From assembly GCA_003117195.1 (NCBI GenBank), contig BDSI01000143.1, forward strand, positions 166,422 through 230,421: 64,000 nucleotides of DNA. Reading direction: 5' to 3'. This DNA comes from Eudorina sp. 2006-703-Eu-15. Taxonomy: Eukaryota > Chlorophyta > Chlorophyceae > Chlamydomonadales > Volvocaceae. A program made the translations under genes and the position numbers. The notes under the pieces are model-generated. The model did not search any database, was not told the origin of the DNA, and worked only from the letters and a program-made list of their open reading frames with translations. Of this stretch, positions 56,601-64,000 are shown piece after piece (the first letter of the stretch is position 1; every line of letters begins with the position of its first letter).

Positions 56601-59600
56601 CGCCGGAGCCAGTGGGGGTTGGTATTGGCGCGACTGTGGAGCCCGATGACGATGGAGAGGAGCCAAGAGAGATTTTGCTGAGTGACGGCGGCCTTACGGA
56701 CGCTTACCGTATGGCGCAAACTCCGAGCCCATCGCCTCCACCGGAGATTGGATATACTAGTACTCCACCACGTCCGCCCCCGAGGCCAACGGCAGGAGGA
56801 GCAGCGGCAGGACCTGAGGAGCGAGAAGCGCGGGAGGCGCAGAAGTCGGGTAGCCAATCAAGGGCGGGAGTGAGCGACGCTGGTGAAACCGACCACGATG
56901 CGGTGACTGTAAGGCGGTTGGAGACCGTTTAGCGAAATGGAAAGGACGGGAACAGCGTTTGCGAATGCGCGGGGCGTATGCTCAAGGTAGCGAAGCACGC
57001 TGTGAAAGCCTGATTGGCGCCTGGTTTGAAGAAACGTACGGCGGTGGGCCGTTGCTGGGGATATGAGGGCGTCTAATAATTGTATCAACACGAGTCCCCT
57101 TATACTCGATTTTATCTTTGTTTTCGCAACCCACCATGTGACAATGGGCGCTTACCGTACGGCGAGATCTTCACTGCCGTCGGCGGAGCTGAGGTACGCG
57201 AACGACTTCGCGGAGACTGCCTATGCTGACTGCAGAAGGAGCAGCGGCTGAAGCTGGAGAGTGAGGAGCATGATGGCCCGACGACACACGGCCAAGTGGC
57301 TGGCGTATTGCTGGCGTGAGTCGAGGATTTCATAATCAAAAAATCTATTGTGATTCCTGAGAGTTATGTAAACCGGCGAAACGGTTCTAAATTAAAAGGT
57401 ATACCACGGCGTTCGTCAGGCTGGACTTGACAACATGATTCTGCAAAGATCAAGATAAATTGGCGCAGAGTTTAATCCTAATCGGTGATTGAGCTCAACG
57501 TCCTTTTTTGTTTCTGGTATGGTACGGCAGGAGGTTCGGAGCATCAACATCTGGAGCGGACGCTGCCCGTGGTGCGTCACCCTCAATAACAATAACGGTT
57601 TTCCATCCATACTTAAAGAGTGTTGGATCATGCCTTCCAGGAGGAGGTCGGTGATTTGTCGCATGGGGTAGTTCGAGGGCGAGCAGGGGAAGCTACAGCT
57701 GTAGCGCTCAAACACGGATACCGACAAATCACGATGGCGCAATTTGCACCGTCGTGGAAATAATTCTCTGTATCATTATTGCGTCATGAATTTGCGGCAA
57801 CCGCCAGTTGTTTGATAACTCGCGTTGCGAATGAAGCGTGCGCGGGAGAAGGAGGACGTACGTTCCCGAAGTACCTGGACGAACTTGCTTGTGTAGAAGT
57901 ATCTATTATCTTCTGGTAAGAACGTTGTGGCCTGGAGACTGTTGGAAGTTGCTGGTGGGCCCGGAACGTGCTGGAATCAGCGGGCGTAATTGGTTCTGGC
58001 TTCTGGGTGCTTCAAGTGTGTTCTGAAGCGTTCTCGACGTTTCGAGAAGGTCCTTATTATTTAATATATCAGGTGTGACTTGGCAGTCGATTAGCACGTG
58101 CAAACTCCGACTTGAGTACCTGCGTCCGTTGCCCGGCACGAGAGACCGGTTGATTCTGCTTCTGATTTCTGAGTCTGATATCTGAGTCTGACTTATATCG
58201 GCTATGAGCCGTCAAGACTGAGTTATGTTTATGCCTGCGTGGCCATGAGCTTGTAACACTTATGGCTGAAATACAGGCCCGGACATTCGGTGGTAAGACC
58301 ACGCAAATATAGCTTTACACCTTCTCGATCTACTGCTACTCAATCTGCGATCAGCTGACTGATATCGATTCAACGGTTCTCCGTACGTCTTCTGGACAAC
58401 AACTTCGATCGGCTACGACTACGTCGGCTTGAAGTATTCCGAGATATCTGATTATTCCCTATCGGCTTATATCGGTTGAAGCGAGCAGCGTATTGCGACG
58501 CGAGCGAGTGAAGTACGAAAGCCCTTCCCGGTTTGAAGTAATTCGGCGACAACTTTGCGAAGATTTGATTGAGCTACTTTGATTGCGGTCATCAGTGCGA
58601 CAACATCGGCGATTCAAGTTTGGCGAGGAGAAGGGCGACTTATACGGCGATTGTCTATCGGCTTTGATATAAATAACCCCCTAAAAGCCCCTTCCATATC
58701 TGCGGAAGCTGCTTATCTTCCTGCTATTCTACATCGCGGTGCGGCGAGTACGACCAAGCTACTGCGTCAGTTGACTCCGACGGCCATAGTAAAAGCGGTG
58801 GACCGTAACACCGTCGCGAAGAAATTGCCAGCAGGACTCGCGTAGTGCGCAAAAAAAATTGGGTGTTGTTTATTTACACATGCTGCGCTTTTTGGCTACA
58901 AGCCCTGCACCTGATACGGCTTTGTCGGAGAGTAGGCCTGCAGCGATTTAGTTTCCGGGTACTCAATCACGCGGCTATACCTTGCGTCACATTAGAAGCA
59001 GCCGTGCGTCAACGTCTCGTACGGTCCGTAGTGTCCAAAATCCTGTTTGTTCAAGCACTTGGGACCTGCTCGCGGTCGGTGACAGCTTTATGACCGTTCG
59101 TGTCCTGCGATTAGTTGTGCAGAGGGGATTTCAAATAAGGAGTCAATGCCGTACCGCTTCCTGCACGCCGAGTCCCCTATACGAGGACGCCAGCCGCCTC
59201 CGCTCCGGCTTCGCGGTCGCACCGTACCGGCTGAGCAGGAAGCAACCACGTCTATCTGGATGGCAATCCGTGTGCGTGCCGCAGCGCAGGCGCATCATTC
59301 GAATAGGTAATGTCAGTGCATGCCAAAAGTCCGACTCTCTCGCACTACCATGTTCCAGCCCACACGACCTGGAGTGGGCCCCGCGCCCGCCCATCAATTG
59401 GCGCATTTCGCGACCAATCCGCTGCGGCACCACGCACCCACGCACTTGCCCACACAGACAGCTACCGCGGCTGCCGCATGGCCACCTACACACCCTATTT
59501 CGATCTATGCACTCAAGCGGCCCCGGCCAAACCCCGCCCCTCCAAAGTTGGCCTGCTGCTTGCGGCTGGCGTAGTCAACGCGGGGTGTGCAGCACAGTGC

Positions 59601-60869
59601 GTGTAGGGCGCGGGGTCTACTTTGTCGCGTTTCACGAGCATGGGGGGGGGGCGCACACGTACGGTTGCATGCAGCCAAGGTATTGCCCATCGTACGAAGC
59701 CATCGCTTGAGGCACACCGGCCCCGATCGATATGGCGAAGGTGTGGGCATAACTATACGGTGCGCTGGAAAGCTGCGTGATGCTGCTTGCGTGAGGGGAC
59801 CTGATTCCCTGATCACCAGAATGCGGAGCTCCACATGTCACCATCTGTCTGGACTAGCCACCCCGCCCATCCTGACTGTGGCCAGTGGCTGCTTCCAGTG
59901 CGCGCAGCCCGTGGGGCTGTGCAGGGACCGAATGAGGACTGAGCAGGACTGAGGGAAGGGCCCGGGGGAGCTGGGCGATGGTGTTGTATCATGAAGAAAA
60001 CTTCTTCACCGGTGGGATGACAGATCTCATGATACGCCCAGGATACTTCAGATGGGCGACGGCCGGAGCAGGACTGAGCCCCATGGCATTACTGTGTATC
60101 GCCCTCAGCTTTTTCGGATGATCAGAGGATGAAGCGCTCAATTGAGCCAGCCACCGTAGCCGACTCACGGGGCATCGGAAACCGGCCGTCAACCAACAGT
60201 CCTGTTCTTGTCTTGGGCGTTTCAGCGCACTCTCGGGCGCCGCGCGCTCTCGAGCGCTGGTACGTTTCTGTCCCTTTTGGGGTTCCAGTTTCTGCTATCA
60301 TGTATACCGTGGCAGGATGGCGGCACTAGTTTCTGTTGAAGTTCTGTTGCCGTGTTTGGACCTTGCCAGCACGCAGTCTCGGCGGCCAGTCGCCTCTTGC
60401 CAGATAGTTTGCAGCCCCAAGCCGTGGAGGCTCTAGGTCATCACCTGTCATCAGCAATCCTTCATGAAACACATTACACCGATACACCGACGTTATTATT
60501 GCTAGGTACGGGCGCAGAATGCGACAATCAACTTTGTTCGTCCATTTATGGGCAGCGTATCCGGCCGTAAGTACGTATTCTGCTAATGTGGGTTTCGAGG
60601 CACGGATTCAGCGAAACGCTCCCGCACTAGTTGCATTCTCATTTGAGAAAATCGATGAAGGATGCAAGGCCACGGTGCTGATCATCATTCCTTCGTGACC
60701 TACCTGGTAGTCCATAGGAATCGCCATTATCCATACATTGAGATGGATAAGGGTTGTGATGTGATGTTACAAGCAAGCTTCTTGAGCTCGTAAGGCCCAG
60801 ACGAGCCAGGAGGCTCATGGACCACGAACCTCAACAAACAAAAGAAAAAGAACGTAAAAGAGAGAGAAA
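56601..60869. other. AT-richer DNA without a recognised gene
   Basis: The GC content drops compared with the rest of the window, especially at 57050-58900. Frames are short and no splice-consistent gene could be built. Part may be the 3' region of the Gypsy-type element, and 59100-60300 is again GC-richer. Nothing here resembles integrase, tRNA or rRNA. Confidence 0.4.
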
Positions 60870-61450
60870 AAGAGTAGAAAAACATTTAGGGAAACAAACC
60901 TCGGACTGACGTACCGCTGCGCGTGCTTCGTAGCGTACCTACACATTTTCACTCCCGGTTGGCGGGCGTCGGACACAAAATCTCTAGGGTTCACCCGCAA
61001 ACAATCACTCGACCAATGAGCACTAAAACGGTCCTCCAACTCTGTTACCAGATCGGAGACATCGGATAAGGGTTCCATGGTGAGTTCAGAGGCCTTAGAG
61101 TACGGGACATTCGGTACAGCCCTTTTTTCGCCAGAGTTCGTTTGCAGTTCCGTATGAACGCGTTTGAACGGAAGTTCTTGGGTTGAAACAGAATGCCGAA
61201 AAGCTGCGCCGCCGTTAAAGTCAACATCTTAAGCGACCTTTGGCAACTTGAGTCGCTCTGCATATAGGCCCTCGATGTGCTTTGCAGTAGTTGATGCCAC
61301 GCACACGTTGATATTTCGTTTGGCATTATAAGCTTTCATTTTACCGCAGCCCTCAGCGATCCTCGTTATGTATGTTGCCGGCCGTCGCTGCCTATTTGCC
61401 AACGCTTCAAAGGCTTGCTGGCGGCTGGCCGCCAAGCGTCCTTCTCCCAC
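60870..61450 (-). pseudogene. Decayed LINE ORF2 fragment
   Basis: On the minus strand, 61078 to about 60930 encodes LVTELEDRFSAHWSSDCLRV, then NPRDF and VKMCRY. This aligns with the LLLEFRRRLLCDWSADCLDQ, DPRGF and VTACRY region of the two LINE copies elsewhere in the window, so it is a diverged relative. Upstream, 61450-61229 reads as a plausible preceding part (ANRQRRPATYITRIAEG, then TTAKHIEGLYAERLKL), separated by frame breaks. The zinc-knuckle end is missing; the sequence runs into an A-rich/purine tract at about 60835-60890. Confidence 0.5.
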
Positions 61451-64000
61451 ACATCTTTGGTTGAAGATTCAATGCGCCAGCTAAGGTCTGATCAGTTCCG
61501 ACATTCTGGTCACGTACAATCTAGATGGCGAGCTACACAGGGAGGAACGCCTTGCACCGAAGTATCAAAAGTTCCGACATTCTGGTAACTTGCAATCAAC
61601 ATTGCGAGCGCCGCACGGAGTAGCGTCTCACGCTTTCGCCCACGTCTCATAAGTTTCGGCAATCTGTCCGCTATATGGCGAGCTACGCACGGAGTAACGC
61701 CTCGCTCTCCAGGTCGTCGGTGCTTATCAAACCAGAGAGGTATGAAGTGTCTCCACAAATAGGGTTTTGTGGGATCTGTGAACTTCTTCGGAAACGGACG
61801 ACAGCAGTTATTGGTGACCATCCACGGAGAAGCCTGTAGTGAGTGATTTCTCGGGGTTTCAGATAGACAAATAAAGTTCGTGTGGTCCAGCTGGCTGGAA
61901 TAAGCAAGCACGTGCGAGTTTGGCCTTTCCCATGGCGGCGGTTGGGACCTTCCTTTGCGGCCCATGTGCGACATGCCATCAGCACGTGTGAAACGTTTTT
62001 CTCATATTATATTCATCAGAGTTTTAACGTATAATCAGAGTTTTATTCTAAATACGTTCGTATTTGGCGCATTCGTGAAGCAGGACGGGCATTGATGGCA
62101 ACCGACATAGCGGGGAGGACGACATCCTTGACCAGCGGTCATCGCTAGAGGTAAGAATATCATCTTAATCCATCCTGACGGTCGTCCAGACCGCATCCAC
62201 CTCGACCCTAGTTCGTGCATATCAGTGGAGTGCATGACCCACCCTGCTTCGTCCGTAGGTTCAAAGATTAGGACTCTGCTTTAGACAATCCAATTTTCGC
62301 GTGCCGTGCACAATTCCTGCGCCATCTGAAGTACGTGGACTTGATGGGGCCGGGATAATACGTTCGTACTGTGGGTGGCTTAAGCGGCAAGGTGTTTCCT
62401 CGTGCTTCCTAGCTGCTAAAACTGTTCCATCTGCTACACGTGTTAGGTTGTTCAGCAGGTATGGCGAGTGATTGCTTGGTCCAGAGCTGTGCACTAATCG
62501 TTAACGACCCCGACGATCTTCCCGGCCTGCTTGGCATCCTTCTAATCCTTCCCGCCGACTGCTGCCTGCTTACCGGCCTGTCTGATTTACAACCAACTGC
62601 CGGCTGCATTGTACTGCAGTATGGGATCTTCGGCGTTCTGTTCACGCTCAGGTAATGCCGGCCAACAGTTCTTGCAGACTGTCGCATTCCTACCTAGTTC
62701 TCTTCGATTGCTTCCATTTCGTAGCTTCTCATCCGTCCCCGGCCGGCAAGCTTGCTTGCAGCACTCAATCAAACGATTACTTCTCACGGCTGCTGGCGAT
62801 TGCTGCCCGCAGCAAGGAGAGGAGCGAGACGCGCATACGCGCCCGATGGGCGCTTCTCAAGACGCTCCTGGATGGGTGAGTGCCACATTTTGGGGCGGGG
62901 TGGGGCTAGACGGCGGGACCAACTTGAGGAATTGGCTGTCCAAGCAAGCAAGCGAACCCAACGCAGCAGCCCGGAAGTTACCCTAGCAGGGCCAGTGCGG
63001 GTAATAGTCAAACATGCAACACGCTCGGCTGTGGGCTTCTTGCGGTTGCTCTGGGTCTTTGCGTGGGGGGTGCGGGCGTTCAGCCGGACGGGTTAGGGTC
63101 AGTGAAGGGCGGGTCCCAAGATGTGCGCACATGCAGCAGGATGGTGTCGGGCGGTTGTGTTTGGTATCTGCGGCGGGTGCGGGGTTGTTCCATCCAGACC
63201 CGCACCCAACACCGACGCGGTCAGGGCCACCCGCCCGCCCTCTGGCCGTCCATCCATGGTCAGAACGAGGCAGGGCCGCCTGCGCTGCTGGACATGTTGG
63301 TCGCGTGCGCTGTTTGTGAACACACTGTAGCAACGTCATTGGTTGGGGCGCCCGCCCCTCTCTTATTAGTTATGGAGTATCTTCACTACATACACGCAGG
63401 GACAGGTAGGGCCACGCACGCACGAGGCCACACGCGCACACACGCAGCCAGCGACCACCATCATGTCAACGCAGGTCAAAGCCCCTGGCCATTAAGCGTC
63501 ATCGTTACGCATTTGGTGACACCAGCCAGCTGTGCCCGCGATGTCTTCGCCACTATTCCGCTCTGCTGTTTTGCTCCTTGCTTTCTGCCTGCGGCTATGT
63601 AATAATGTCTGATGATGTATGTGCCGTGTGCCTGGCCGCCGCCATCCTGCCTCCTCTGTCTCCCTAACCAGGTGGCAGCTTTTCACCTGCATCATTGCGC
63701 CTGAGCGACAGGGCTGGAGTATCAACCCTAAGAGCACGTGAGCCAGAATAGTAATAATAATAATAATGATAAAAGTACGCCGGCCTGAGCCTGGCGTGTG
63801 TTCAAGGGGTGGGGAACTGAGCCAGATGTATGTAACTTGGGTAAAGTAGGTAAAGGCTGGGTCGCTTGCATGGATCATGATCAGGCAGCTGAGCGGCAGC
63901 CGTGCGTGTGAGCGCGCACTCAGGACCGGTGCACAATCGATTGCTTTCCTGGGTGCAGCTTACTATCTTGACAAGGAGCCAGTGGTGATTGGCAGCATGC
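61451..64000. other. No confident gene; one exon-like segment
   Basis: It contains an imperfect triple repeat (61495-61712). At 62762-62875, a stretch between a TTGCAG acceptor and a GTGAGT donor encodes SNDYFSRLLAIAARSKERSE and further basic residues. It looks like a real exon, but no partner could be found before the window ends. A second possible exon at about 62459-62651 is hydrophobic and precedes a GTAATG donor. Confidence 0.35.
61495..61712. repeat. Imperfect tandem repeat of about 75-80 bp, three copies
   Basis: Copies start near 61495, 61571 and 61652. They share GTTCCGACATTCTGGT-like starts, a GCGAGC core and endings like GGAGTAACGCCT. The third is the most diverged. Confidence 0.6.

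Noticed and set aside
57050..58900. Possible long terminal repeat of the Gypsy-type element
   Set aside because: The AT-rich composition would suit an LTR or untranslated region, but I found no matching copy upstream of the element.

Overview
The window looks like nuclear DNA of a volvocine-type green alga (Chlamydomonas/Volvox relatives). The genes are split by many GT-AG introns of about 150 to 850 bp. Coding DNA is very GC-rich and proteins carry long Ala/Gly/Ser/Pro runs. TGTAA, the usual chlorophyte poly(A) signal, follows several transcription units, and two proteins begin with plastid/mitochondrial transit-like peptides. No bacterial operon structure, rRNA, tRNA or CRISPR array was seen. 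All splice models were built by eye from donor/acceptor signals and reading-frame phase.

Layout. 721-1833 (+): last two coding exons of ribosomal protein eL21, whose 5' part lies before the window. 2946-6507 (-): complete nine-exon XRCC3-type RAD51 paralog, with a LINE-derived insertion (6634-7391) just upstream of its start. 7404-12249: no confident gene; satellites, a (CA)n tract and short dispersed repeats. 12250-17300 (-): very large low-complexity Ser/Ala/Gly-rich protein. 18174-22540 (+): complete eight-exon glyoxylate/succinic-semialdehyde reductase with transit peptide. 24368-26072 and 26246-27831 (-): two closely spaced genes, an acidic protein and a predicted organelle-targeted protein with a C-terminal membrane hairpin. 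28836-30371 (+): five-exon gene of unknown function. 31895-38095 (+): seven-exon mTERF-family protein.

38365-44701 is a mobile-element cluster: a second copy of the same LINE-derived element, then a Mutator-like DNA transposon with terminal inverted repeats of about 230 bp, a SWIM-finger transposase C-terminal half and a second coiled-coil reading frame. 45245-50513 (+): eight-exon predicted type I membrane protein with a luminal MATH domain and a cytosolic tail holding seven 22-residue repeats. 52891 to about 56600 (+): decayed Ty3/Gypsy-type retroelement broken by frameshifts, with no integrase seen. The last 7 kb is AT-richer, holds a decayed LINE fragment (- strand) and no confident host gene.

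The host genes are unrelated housekeeping or organelle functions (translation, recombination repair, aldehyde detoxification, organelle gene expression) and do not form a pathway. The most unusual items are the short LINE-derived element present twice with the same 5' boundary, the long-TIR transposon, and the MATH/transmembrane/22-residue-repeat protein.
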